Assembly (NCBI GenBank): GCA_033398695.1
Contig: CM065810.1
Span: 142,133,215-142,197,214, forward strand
Length of the DNA stretch: 64,000 nt
Source: Orobanche coerulescens
Lineage: Eukaryota > Streptophyta > Magnoliopsida > Lamiales > Orobanchaceae
Direction of reading: 5' to 3'
Positions 48,506-60,944 of this stretch are shown one piece after another. The notes beneath the pieces were generated by a model. The model was given only the letters and a program-made list of their open reading frames with translations, did not search any database and had not been told where the DNA came from. A program made the position numbers and the translations under genes. The first letter of the stretch is position 1, and every line of letters starts with the position of its first letter.

Positions 48506-50072
48506 GAGCCTCCTTCAGAATAGTATTCCTCAACTCTTCGTCTGCTGGTACACATACTCGATTTTTAAAGCGTATCAATCCATCCTCGTGAACCACAAAT
48601 CCAGGGGCCTTCCCCTGATCGATTTCTCCTTGAACTCTGGATAAGAATGGGTCCGTCATCTGTTTCATCCTGACCATCTCATCAAGGGATGATGAAATCT
48701 CAAGCGTGCACAGTTGTCCCTGAATGCGTTGTAACCAGACCTCAATCTCTGGTCTCATGAACTCTAATTGCAACTCCCTCTGGGCGATCAAACGAGCCAG
48801 TATCTGCTCCTGCACCGTCTTGCGGCTCAAGGCATCGGCAACCACATTTGCCTTGCCTGGATGATAAAGGATCTCGATATCATAGTCTTTGATTAGCTCT
48901 AACCACCTACTTTGTCTCATATTCAACTCATTCTGAGTAAAAATATACTTCAGGCTCTTGTGATCCGTAAAAATCTGGCAGGTAACTCCATACAGATAGT
49001 GGCACCAGATTTTTAGAGCAAATACTACGGCTGCTAACTCCAAATCATGAGTCGGGTAGTTGACCTCGTAAGGACGCAACTGTCTGGATGCATAGGCGAT
49101 CACCTTCCCGTCCTGCATTAATACGCAGCCAAGGCCCTGTCTCGATGCATCGCTATATACCACGAATCCTTCCATTCCTTTAGGTAGAACCAAAACAGGT
49201 GCTGAAATTAATCGATTTTTGAGTTCATCAAAACTTTGCTGACATGCTTCCGACCACAAGTACTTCTTATCTTTCCTCAACAGATTAGTCATCGGTTGAG
49301 CAATTTTGGAAAATCCTTCCACGAATCGTCTGTAATAGCCTGCTAGACCCAGAAAACTACGAACTTCCTTCACGTTCTTCGGAGGTAGCCAGTCTCGGAT
49401 AGCTTCTGTCTTCTGTGGGTCTACTCTTACTCCATCTTCTGATATTACATGTCCCAGAAAAATAACTTCAGACATCCAGAATTCACACTTAGAAAATTTT
49501 TTATAGAGTTGTTCTCACCTTAATGCATCGAGAACCTGGCGGAGGTGACACTCATGCTCCTCATGATCACGAGAGTAGATCAGGATGTCGTCAATAAAAA
49601 CAACTACAAAACGATCCTGATAATTAATAAAAACTCGATTCATCAATTCCATGAATACTTCAGGTGCATTAGTCAGTCCGAATGGCATGACAACGAACTC
49701 ATAATGCCCATAGCGAGTGCGAAAAGCTGTCTTCGGGACGTCAGACTCTCGAATCCGCAATTGGTGGTACCCGGATCTCAAGTCGATCTTGGAAAATACA
49801 GCGGCTCCCTGGAGCTGATCCAATAGATCATCGATGCGAGGTAAAGGGTATTTGTTCTTAATTGTTACTTTGTTCAGCTCACGGTAATCAATACACAAAC
49901 GCAGCGATCCGTCCTTCTTCCGTACGAATAACACCGGCGCTCCCCAAGGGGATGCACTGGGTCGAACATATCCTTTCTCAGTTAACTCCTCAAGTTGTCT
50001 TTTCAACTCCTGCATCTCAGTCGGGGCCATACGATATGGTGCTTTCGAAAGTGGGGACGTCCCTGGCTCCAA
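48480..50072 (-). pseudogene. Element F RT and RNase H
   Basis: RT begins at [13 protein letters not shown] and includes [12 protein letters not shown] (catalytic Asp-Asp). An in-frame TGA at 49517-49515 (ALR*EQL, a CGA or AGA to TGA change) separates the palm from the thumb. RNase H follows with [11 protein letters not shown] and [10 protein letters not shown]. The frame ends at 48480, where the small deletion shifts phase into integrase. Confidence 0.9.
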
Positions 50073-50096
50073 CTCAATGGTGAATTCTACCTCTCG

Positions 50097-51944
50097 TTAT
50101 GGGGGTAGTCCTGGAAGCTCTTCTGGAAATACATCTGGATAGTCTCGAACCACTGGAATATCAACCAATTCGACTGGTCGGTCAGTTGTCTTGGTCATGT
50201 AACACCAATAACCAATGCATCCATGGTTCAGTAATCTCACAGCCTTCATAGCGCTGATGACTCTCCCAGAATGATTGGGGTTATCACCCCGAAAAATACA
50301 CTCGACGCCATCATCAGATGTGACGGTCACCATTCGCTTACGGACGCTAAGCACGGAATCGTGACGATCCATCCAGTCGATACCCAAGATTACATCATCT
50401 TTAGGTAAATCAACCACAATCAGGTCGGACAACCACTCACGGTTGTTCATGCGAATCGGACAGTTCTGTACTTCACGACTCCCAATAATTATTCTACCAT
50501 CAGGTAGACCAATTACATAAGGTTCACAATCAGTAACATGATTCAATTGCAAATGACTCAAACAAGAAGTAGACAAAAAGGAGTGTGAAGCACCAGTATC
50601 AAAAAGAACACAAACGGGCTGAGAGTGGATATCGAGAGTACCTGCAATTATGCTGGCTTCGGGATCATCGGCTTTCTTCATCTCATAGACTCTAGGTTTC
50701 GCAACCCCGGAAGTAGGTGTACCAGCTTGATTTCCACGGCCCATCCCTTTGTTTGCCCCGGTAGTCTGGTAAGAAGCGGACGGAGGAGCACGTTCCTGAA
50801 CAGAAGACTGTACTGGAGCAAGAGATGCTACTGGAGCACGCCCGAGTCCACCCCTGCAATAGCGAGCACGATGACCATTCTTCCCGCAAGTGTGACAGGC
50901 AACGGCCGGCTTCGGACACTTGGAACTGATATGCCCCTGGTCCCCACAGTTATAACACACGACAGGTGAGCTGATTGTCCGAAAGTGCGTTCCTGTCGGT
51001 TTCGGTGCCATAGGTGGCCGTTCAGAAGGATTTGGTACAGGCTGGGGCTTCTTGAACATCCCGATTCTTGTCTCCTGAGTGCAGTTCCTGGATCTCTTGT
51101 TGGAAAACTGAGGCTGCTTCTTGGAAATCTCCTTGGCAGTAAGTTCATACTCCAACGCCTTCTCAATAAACTCCAGTAGGGTCGTACAGTGGTGATTGAG
51201 TAGTTGCATCCTCATTCGGGGTTTAAGCCTCTTGAGGAAATATTTGATCTTATCAGCTTCCGAACGGACAACTGACGTAGCAAAAGGGAGAAGTGCTTGG
51301 AATTTTTCAGCAATTGCTAACACATCCTCGTCTTCCGATGGATCAGGGTTCAGTAATTCGGATAGTTTGGCTTCACGGAGGGGTGCAGGATAGTAACGAT
51401 CTAGCATCAGATTCTTGAATTCCTCCCAAGTACTCGCGCCATCGGCAGGCCTCACAGAAAGCCACCAAGTATGGGCACTCTTACTAAGGTAGTAGGCTGC
51501 CACAGCAACTCGATTTTCCTCTGGGCACTCCACCATCTCGAACAGTTTCTCGAAATGCTCTATCCAGTGTACAATGTCAGCAGGCTCAGATGAGCTTTCA
51601 AAAGTCGGAGGTCGCTGTCGTGATATGTCACTAATAATCCGGCTCACGATCCCGCCATGCACCAGAGGCGGAGGCTGTTGCCCCTGCTGTTGATCAGTAG
51701 TATTCCTCTGCATAGCTTCCATCAGCTGACCCATTTGGGTCATATGGGCCATCATGCCCTGCATCACAGTGTAAGGATCGACACATGCATTCTCTCCAGT
51801 GTGGTGTGATTGGTCCCTAGAAGGCGAATCACTGCCTGCAGAACTTTGTTCCACATTTGCGCGTCTGTTGGCTCGTGGTATCGGGATTCGGCCTCTCCCG
51901 CGGCCTCGTCCCCCTCTGCCACGGCCTCTCAGATTCCTTTCCAT
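50097..51944 (-). pseudogene. Element F gag-protease, 615 codons open
   Basis: The start MERNLRGRGRGGRGRG gives an RG-rich N-terminus. Capsid-like sequence spans about residues 110-280 (RPPTFESSSEPADIVHWIEH). Two zinc knuckles, CYNCGDQGHISSKC and CHTCGKNGHRARYC, are at about 330-363. The protease site VLFDTGASHSF is at about 446-456. The frame ends at PEELPGLPP with a TAA at 50099-50097, after which RT continues in the same frame, so only one point change separates gag-protease from RT. Confidence 0.92.
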
Positions 51945-52338
51945 ACAGAAAGAATCAAGTCACAAGTACAGTTCAAGTTATCAATCATAATTCATGCTAA
52001 GTTAATGGCAATAGGGAATTTCATATCCAACAAAGCAATTCGTAAAGAATCACTAGCACCGCAGGTGTTACACACTCAATATCATATCAACATCAAGTCG
52101 AAACAATTCCAATCACATAATTAATTTCGGTTTACCTCAAACAGATGAATTTTACCTCATGTTAGCAAGATGCCAAGATAAGTAAGGAGACCAATACGTC
52201 GTCAATATCATGCCAGTAATCAAATTATGGTTCATGAGAACATACCGTATTCGACGGTCGCGCCAGACAAAGTTACACGTGGCACGAAGGTTTCTTGATG
52301 TTATTTCGATTCTACAATGACTCAAAATAATAACACAC

Positions 52339-52350
52339 TCTCTGATACCA
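52339..52350 (-). other. Primer-binding site of element F
   Basis: Minus-strand TGGTATCAGAGA matches the initiator-Met tRNA complement over its first 11 bases. The 5' untranslated part runs from here to 51945 without a gene. Confidence 0.85.
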
Positions 52351-52355
52351 TCTTC

Positions 52356-55286
52356 TGTAACAGCTCGAAAACGGTGGCTATTACAGTGCCGTGGACCTCT
52401 ACCGGGACCCACCAGGCGATATCACGATATACACTTACAACCTGACAACGTGGCACCGTACCACAATATTTATCAAAACCCCGATGTGGAGTATAAGTTA
52501 TACATGTCTTTAATACGAGCAAACGTACACAGGATCCAAATTCGGTACAGACCATATGACGATGGGCAATACCTAACAGATTATAGTACATTCATCCGAC
52601 ACAAAGTAAAATGAAAATCACAATAAAACATAACTGAACAGCAAAAGACTCGGGGGCCCCGAAATAGCATCCTTCAAAACCCTCCGTCGCCATTGTGTTC
52701 CTCCTGTGCCTTGCCCTTTCCTCGCCCTGAAATACAAGTATTTCGCCCCAACCACAGGGTCAGTTATACATGATAATAATTCTCATGACATTATACAATT
52801 CATATATATATACAGATCTCAAAGAAAACAATCGACTACTGAATATACCCCGAAGGCGTATAAACAGTCAGTCCCAACTATCGAACATAACTAAATATAC
52901 GAACGACCATATAATATGGCTCAAGACGGACGTCACAGTACGCCCGATCCGGAAATGTGTCCGTGCACATGTCCACCCCGTATACGGAATCCAGAATATA
53001 CGTGGGACGATGTACCTAATTAGCCTCACGAACTACGTCTCGTGTGCACGATCTAAATGTGGAAAACATCCACGCATGATCATCAAGTGCCCGGCTAAAA
53101 ATCCTACACATAACCAATCGGCACGCAGATATGACTCCAGAGATGTCACGATACAACATGACAACGAAACTCAACGAATTACACCTTTATCAAGGAATCG
53201 AACGACTCACCTAAGTGTCAACAAAGCTCAAAAGGACCACCGGTAACAAGAACGGTAATTTCGGGTTTATCATCCCAACACCATGATAATACGATCAAGG
53301 GCATCACCATATCACGAATCATAGATTATCAGAACATTTCATACACACGAAACGCATAATAATCACAAGAATTCAACCATCATTATAACCAAGCAAGATA
53401 ACTTGCCTCAATTCCGTAGATGAATAATCCTTCTTTGAATGGTTGAACGAACGGTATCCCCGTCTAACAATACTCACGTGAACAAGCAACCTTGAATGAA
53501 ATGTAATTCACTCAACAACACATTCGTACGGTAACGGTATCCTTACATAAACAATATTCGTAAATTTACTTTGAATAAATCAATTATCCTATTGATCACT
53601 TTAATGTTCCAATTACAAATCATCATATGTTTATCATGTTCATTCACATATTCTAACATTAATGTCAAATACTTGAAGTCCAAATTATTACCAATATAAC
53701 ATTGTGAAAACATCTTTTCAAATCATCGGCACTTCCGATTACGATATAAGTTTGTGTTTAATTACGTTCTTCATTATTTTACCAACAATTACATTAAAAC
53801 TGATTCCTATATGAAAGCATAAGTTCAAGTTTTTAGTGGACTAAGAACATCATCTTAATTTACGTCTCCTAACACACACGGATTAATGAAATGGAATTCG
53901 GCTACTCATCTACCGCATTTGTATCACCATATTCACTACAATCCTCTTAAGAACATTATCAACATATTAATATAGTGATTAACACCCTTTTAAGTTATCA
54001 ACGAAATCGATTAACTTGAACATATGAAGATTACAACTTCCTTCTATCGAAATCCATTGTTTTACTTTTGAAGAATTATTAAAAGCCTAGTTATATCATT
54101 GGGTACTTGGCACTCTAAATGTAACTTCATCCCATCTTGTGAAAATTATCTTCAAAGGGTTAACATAATTCTTCCAACAATTTATTACGAAGGTATTGGT
54201 TTAGAGGCCAAAATTATGGTTCCATATTACCTTCAAGAATCAATTGAATGTTCAAGACAAGATTAGTATCTCTCCCCTCTAATCATTAAGGATTTCATCC
54301 CTAACATGTTCCTAGTGTTGAGACTATAATCAACTTCCGATTATCATGTTATAAATCAGGTTTTATCTGTCATTATCAACACAACCATATTATGAAGTTA
54401 TTATACATCAAGAAGTAATACTAATACCCCTAAATGTTGATCTTCACTTAGTTTGAGCATGATTTAATCAACTTATCAAGTTTATACTAGCTTAAACTAA
54501 CATTATGTGAAGTGTTTATCTACTAACATCATCATAAGCATGGATTTAATATGAGTTAAAGAAAGACCAACCTCAAAATGAAGAACAACACCAACACTTC
54601 AAGGTACACACTTCAATCTCCTAATCTCCAAGTCACCAATCAAGTGCTGAAGCTCCAACACAAGTTAGAAGGGCTAGAAATGGAGTTGGCAGGGAAGGGA
54701 ATCGTTTTCTCAGTGGGGAGGTTGAAAGGGTCGAGCAGGAAATGAAAGGCAAGTCATATTTTTATAACCTGAAGTCAGCATTATGTACGTTAAAGAGAGG
54801 GGTTAACGTACGTTAAAGCCCTTACGTACGTAATCTCATGAACATTACGTACGGAATCAATTTCATCAGATCCTTCTGACTTAAAACACGCAATTCGTTA
54901 CGTACGTAAACATATAACTATTACGTACGTAATAGCCGTTGACTTGGCTATCGCGATCGACTCCCGACCACCTACCCCCGATCGGTCCCACCCGTCGAAA
55001 GGCAGGCTGTTGATGGATCTCTCGCATTACGTACGTTAACATATGAATGTTACGTACGTAAGGCTACGTACATAGCGTACGTTAAGAAGATAGGTTAACG
55101 TACGTTAAGTTCTATAACAAGCATAAATGGAATTCTCCCAATATCACCCAACAATTAATATAGTATGAATGACCATGATTCTAACTTAACAAAATTCGTC
55201 GATATACTTGCTACAACAATACAGATATGGTGCGAAAATACTTGGTTTAAATCAGAAAATACAATAGTAAAGGCGAGGGTATTACA
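52356..55286 (-). repeat. 5' LTR of element F
   Basis: Almost identical to 44341-47270. Palindrome cluster 54781-55108, TATA (minus) 54757-54766. Confidence 0.94.
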
Positions 55287-55291
55287 CTCTT

Positions 55292-57145
55292 GAGCTATTC
55301 CCCAAGCTTTGCTTGATCTCTACAAATCTATTCCGCTTCAAGCCCTTGAACGATCCAACGCCGAAAGTATCGCGTCTCTACTTGCCACGTGCCGGAAAAA
55401 CGAATGGAATGACAACACTTTGCTATCCTCCGAGGATACGGCTAGATCTAGGTGATGAAGCTATTGATTTTGATGAATATACTCCAAGTATGTTTATCAA
55501 AATTCTCTCAATATTTTTCTCTCAATTTTCTCCAAGAAAAATGAAGAAGAAGTTAGTGAAGAAGATGAAGATGAGTATGAACACTATGAAATGAACTCTA
55601 AGTTCTTTTCTCTCTCTTTCTCCACCTCTCTCACGTTCCTCTCTCCTCCTAGGTGTGAATTATGTTTGTGATATTATATATCTCCTCAATCACAAGTCTA
55701 CCTCTTATTCTTTATACACCTTCCACCAACTTATACAACTCATTCATATGAGAGGTATCCCCACCATGTCAATATCATCCATATAAAATAGAAACAAAAG
55801 ACAAGGGGAAATTAGGTGGAAAAGAGGAGGGTGGCCATGATGAAAAACGGACGAGTTCGGTTCGTTTTGGACTCCCGAAAGTCCAAACAGATAAACTCCG
55901 ATTCCGTTTCGATGTATTTATATCGATTAATTAATCCAATTAATTAAACATATCAAATACAAAATAATATAATTAATTTCTCCAAGAAATAATTATATAC
56001 ATGAATTAAATTAATCACCCAGTAATTTATTTAATTCATTAGGCCGTAAATCAATTTATCCAATAAATCAATTTAGACATCTAATGTCCCAAATTTAGAT
56101 ATCCAATATCTAATACACATAATGAGAGAATTAGCTTGATTCATTCCGTCGTCAATCCTAATGCGCGACTCGGTAGGTCCGTCTCAGTCAGCAATGGGAG
56201 GAACCAAAGAGTAGTAGCACCACCTAGCCAGCCTGGCGGCCTACACTGCACTTAACCGAGAACGAATGATTGGGATCATTCAAGAACCATTCTGTCGTGA
56301 ATACCAGTATACGTATAAACCCTTCTTTCAAATGTCCCGATCAAGTTATAGGGTCACGGTCTGTCAAACCCTATCTGTACTTGACGTTATGCATGCGTTA
56401 ATGCAAATTGAGATCATCGAGCTCTCGTGTATCTAATACAGCTAGCTCCAATGCTTTGGCCAAAGACTTATGATCTCATCTGCCAATAACCGCATAGGAC
56501 ATATAACCCGTTCACTAATAGGAGAAAGAATTCTATCTTGGTATTGATAGGACTGCTACTTGCCGTCCAAGATGCACGTCGAGGTTGACCCCGCCTTAGG
56601 TTTACGTGGTCGAACTACTCTAATGAAAATCTTGACGTCACAAGCACATCCCTACTAAATTCTCAAGTCGAAGGTTCACGAATACCTATCACAACCTTTC
56701 GATTCCATCATTGACTGTCCCGGAGTGAAATCCATGTGACGAATCGAGGGTGAGTCGGTTCGAGTATACTAATCCAATTAGCATACCTATAACGTGTGCT
56801 CCCACTAACCATTAGTGTTCGACAGTCACTCTCCATGTCAAAGAACACGTCATACAAGTCTTCACATAAACTTAACGCCCAGTCAAGTTTCATCGACTTG
56901 CAAACGATTAAGTATTTGAGCTATAACCTTTCCAGTGCCGACCCCCTTATCAAATAACGAGTGGAACGTTTTGCTCTCAAATACACGAACTAATTTCTAT
57001 ATGTTTATTTACGAGTTAGGAATGCCAGTAACTACCAATAAATAAAGAAACATTCATTTGCCTTATATAAATGGTTTAGATAATTACAAGTACAATGCCC
57101 TCACTCAACAACCTCTGAGTGGCATTCGAGGGCATACTCCTAACA
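55292..57145 (-). repeat. 5' LTR of the copia element, right part
   Basis: Matches 37169-39026 and ends ACTCCTAACA next to the CCGAT duplication. No gene. Confidence 0.92.
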
Positions 57146-57160
57146 CCGATGTGCAGTTAG

Positions 57161-60074
57161 TGTAACACCCCCAATCCGCTCAGGGATATTACACGCCGTA
57201 GAACCTTTCCTCAAGGATCTACCAGGCTGGTAACAACATATAACAACTCAACCATGCCTTTAAGGCTAAAATGACTCAGTAGACCGATTTGGTCTTTCAA
57301 CAAATACATACAACTCAAATACAACTCATGCCCACGCAGGGGTCAAAACACAACCACACCCGTACAACGGGAAAAATATAGCAGCGGAAAATAAAGTACA
57401 ACTGAACCAATAAATAATGTACGGTTCCTCATGTGATTAGTATCGATCATCTTTCATCATCCTTCGTGCCGACCCTGTGTTATGCTCCAAAACCTGAATG
57501 CAAAAATAGACATCCACCCCCCGAATACTCGAGGGTTAGCAAAACTCCACTGTTTTGCTAGTGCAAGTACAAGTGCAAAAATACGAGCCATACAATTCAA
57601 GTTCCAAGAATAACAATAATCAGAAATCCTCAAAGATTAAAATACAACGAAACGAATACTTCCCGAGGCAAGAATTTGAGTAAAACTTTCCAAATCCGAA
57701 AGATCACAAATAACGAGAACGGTTTGCAAAATGGTTTAAAATACTCTCGGGAGTTTTAATACAAAAGAAATTAGGATTACTAAATCCTTATCTTTCCAAA
57801 AATCAACAGGGTCACAGCCCAAAGGTTTTTGTTTCCGCAAATAGAAAACCGACAATAGTTCACAGGGCCAAAACCCAAGTCACGTGTCCTCGACGGACCT
57901 AAAAATCAATACCAACTCGTGAAGTTTTTACTCGTTAATCCCGGACTCAACCCATTGGAATTCCCTTCGAGGCCCCGTCGAACCTACCCAAGGTGAGTAA
58001 AATACGTTCACTAAATAAACACCAACCTGTGAAGTTTTTACTCGTGAATCCCGGACTCAACCCATTGGAATTCCCTCTGTGATCCCGTCGGACCCCCCGA
58101 TGTGAGTAAAAATACGTTCACTAAATAACATATCACACCAAGCATCGCCTTGGGAACAGGGTAATACCATTGATCCCGCCCGAGGCCTCGAAGGACCCTC
58201 CCGAGCTGGCTCGCTAAACAAATCACAACACATGCATCGCCTTGGGAACAGGGTAATACCATTGATCCCGCCCTAGGCCTCGAAGGACCCTCCCGAGCTG
58301 GCTAGCTAAACAAATCACACACATAGCACAATGCAACAAAGATATCCAAACAATTCATTCAGAGGTATCAAACACTTAGCAAAACACCTCGTCAAACCAC
58401 AATGCACCGAAATGAAATAATATACGTCCACACGCAATACCAAGTGCAACATCAACACCAAACATATCCATAGGAATCACATAGTCATTTACAAACTACA
58501 CCATTCACAAAACACACGCGTTTTGAAAGTGAGCCTTTAACAAGGCTAGCCAAATCTTTTGAAAACTCGTTTCAAATAACCAAACAAACACATTGAGACG
58601 GTAACCAATCATCATATCCACGAAACAAGAAAAGTATGGACAAGGTACTTGCCTCGAAATCGGCACGCAAGTATTCCGACGAACACGGCTCGACCGGAAA
58701 GCTTCGAAACGCCCGATGCTAACGAAAAGGAAGACGACACCGAACGGAAGGGTTCAACTCAGTTTCTTCATAAGAAACTCGACCCTAACATCATATAATC
58801 CATAAATCAACAATCATACGAGGAATGATAATCGTAGAACGCCCGAAAACCCCTCTAAGACATTTTACCAGACACCTTCAAGGCGTCGGTCAAGAACTCG
58901 ACCCAAATAACGAATCGATACGATCCAACCATGGAATAACAATGGAAATGATATAATACATCTAAATAATCATCAATACATCATAATACTAAGTTAAATC
59001 GGATTAAACGGATGAAAACAACCAAAACACCCAAATTCCCCAAAACTAGATTTCTAGGAAATCTGACCTGATTCGGTAGATCGGGGGTGTTATAGGATGG
59101 ATGATTGATGATATGAACTCCAAGACTTCATGGATTTATTGTCCAACAACATCTCTCCATGATTAATCAAGCTCCAACCTCGGAAGGGAAGAAAACGAGT
59201 GAGAAATGGCTGGAGAAAAACGTCTGCTGGCCTTAAATAGGCCGATCTGCACTGTGTGTCGCGGCCCGGCCAGTGTCTTTGCGGCACGGGGCGAATCTGC
59301 CCGGTGATCGGCAGCCGCGGCCGCCCGGACGACCGTGCGCGGCAGTGACCGGCAGTGTGCCGGCCTGCGGCATGTGCCGCGGCTCACGATGCAGGGGTTG
59401 GCCGATAATTGAAACATGAGTGTGCCGCGGCCGACGGTGTGCCGCGCGGTGACTCAAGAAGGTGCCGCAGCCCTGCCGGCATGTGCCGCGGCCCACGGTA
59501 CAACTGCCGAGCACTACCGGCCATAACTCGGCCAGTGCCGGCCTGGGCCCAGATTGCCCGGCCATGACTCGGCCGGGGCCAACTCCGACGGCCCGAACGA
59601 CCCCGAAACCCGAACCTGAATACGAATCGAAGATACGGTTACGAAATACTCGCAAAGACGAATTCGAGCGCTAAGAGAACACACGATTCCGACCACCCGA
59701 AGGCTCGAAATTCGACAACGGAAAGTAATTACCCCAAACTTTGGGAAATTACGAAAATGGTCCAAAACGCCCGAAAATCACGATACGAGATCGAATAACC
59801 AAACCGAAGTTCACAACACGTCTAGCAAAGTTAAACGGACTTACGGGAAACTCAAAACAGCAGTTTCGACCGAGATTCGCAAGAATCGAACTCAAGTGCG
59901 GAAAAGTCGCTAAAAAGCACGGAACTCAACAAAACGACACCGAAACGAACTCGGATGTCAAAAAGTGTAGAATTAATCATTCCCATAATGACGAAATGGT
60001 CATGATAGAGTCGTCAAAACGGACTTCCGCCGAAAAAAAAGAAATTACCGGAAATAAAAATTACGGGTATTACA
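57161..60074 (-). mobile_element. Family-A solo LTR 'H', TSD GTTAG
   Basis: 2914 bp from TGTAACACCCCC to GGGTATTACA between GTTAG copies at 57156-57160 and 60075-60079. It is homologous to the LTR at 15175-27852. Internal tandem repeats of about 111 bp (about 57909-58130) and 91 bp (about 58143-58320) carry CCCGTCGGACC or CCTCGAAGGACC modules. No coding capacity. Confidence 0.93.
59231..59580 (-). promoter_or_regulatory. Promoter of LTR H: GCCGCGGC palindromes plus TATA-like box
   Basis: Many GTGCCGCGGC or GCGGCAC motifs (e.g. 59374, 59423, 59482) with GC-rich neighbours lie directly upstream, on the minus strand, of CTATTTAAGG at 59231-59240. The cluster occupies the place where the homologous LTR at 26387-27852 has TAGCG-type motifs. 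Confidence 0.65.
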
Positions 60075-60207
60075 GTTAGCGTACGCTAACTCGCTATTGT
60101 TAGCGTACGCTAGCGAATGGTAGCAGTAGCTACTGGAACGGTCACAGCCCCGTTAGCGCGCTCTATATATGTTAGTTAGCGTGCGCTAACTTCACATTTT
60201 ATATATA
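60075..60207 (+). promoter_or_regulatory. Promoter of LTR G, second part of palindromes plus TATA
   Basis: GTTAGCGTACGCTAAC (60075-60090), GTTAGCGTACGCTAGC (60100-60115) and GTTAGCGTGCGCTAAC (about 60176-60190) precede TATATATA at 60200-60207. Same motif as in element E. Confidence 0.7.
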
Positions 60208-60830
60208 TCAGCGGGCAGTTCAGAATGTCAGTTTTTCATTCCTTTTCTCTCGTTTCTTCTTCGGGCGACGTAGAGGGCGAATTCCTTCAACTTCTATCTG
60301 ATAATTTTTCGTATTCCACCATTGTAGAGTCGAGCTATCATATCATAATCAGCATAATCACCCTTCATCAGCTGAATTCAAGGTATTTCCTCAGGAACCC
60401 TAACTTTGACGAATTTGGGGGTTTTTCGAGATTCTAGGGATTAGTTCCGAATTGTTCAATTATATTATGATATTCCTTACCGATTGTGATTATTGGGTGA
60501 TTCCAAATTTATTCTCCTTAATTTTAATCCGTGAATTATCAATACGGGGAGATTTTGCGTAAACTCTCGCCCGTATCGATTGATCGTTCATTATCGTAGC
60601 ATGTAATCGGGGTTATGGGTGTATTCCAATAGAGTATTGTTGTCCGTTGGGACTGAACTATGTTGATCCTTCGTTTAGGAACCGTCGTTTTCCACTCGGA
60701 CCATTCGTAGTCGTGTTTCACTTCCGTTTCTTCAAGAATGTCTCAAAGGCAAGTACTTTACATTTGTTTACATGTTCTAGTATTTGAATTATGGCTGTAT
60801 CGTGGTTGTTATGGATGGATATATGTATGT

Positions 60831-60944
60831 TCACCTAGGGACGGTCCGACGGGACCTCTAGGGATACGTATTGCCGTGTATATGCGTATCACGAACTTTG
60901 GTTAACCATTCAGGGATGTCCGACGGGGCTCTGCGGGGTACGGT
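60831..60944 (+). other. Two CCGACGGG modules in the transcribed part of LTR G
   Basis: CACCTAGGGACGGTCCGACG at 60833 and CAGGGATGTCCGACGGGG at about 60911, each followed by CT-rich then G-rich text. They align with the repeated modules of family-A and E LTRs on the other strand. Confidence 0.6.

Larger units (their letters stand above)
44341..55286 (-). mobile_element. Tekay-type chromovirus 'F', full length, TSD CTCTT
   Basis: 10,946 bp with LTRs 44341-47270 (2930 bp) and 52356-55286 (2931 bp) that differ by only scattered bases. On the minus strand: 5' LTR, PBS, gag-protease, RT, RNase H, integrase with chromodomain, polypurine tract, 3' LTR. Only a few lesions interrupt gag-pol (two nonsense codons, one small out-of-frame deletion), making it the best-preserved element here. 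Confidence 0.96.
36993..57145 (-). mobile_element. Ty1/copia element, minus strand, TSD CCGAT, carrying element F
   Basis: Ends TGTTGGGATTCGG and ACTCCTAACA, flanked by CCGAT at 36988-36992 and 57146-57150. The 3' LTR is 36993-39026 (2034 bp). The 5' LTR is 44165-44340 plus 55292-57145 (about 2030 bp), split by F. Between are the polypurine tract, degenerate RT/RNase H, integrase, protease, gag, a 1.7-kb leader and the PBS. The domain order integrase before RT marks it as copia. Confidence 0.94.

Noticed and set aside
52770..53246. 158-codon plus-strand ORF in LTR F
   Set aside because: The frame is already broken in the other LTR copy (about 44810-45290) by single-base differences, so it is not under coding constraint.
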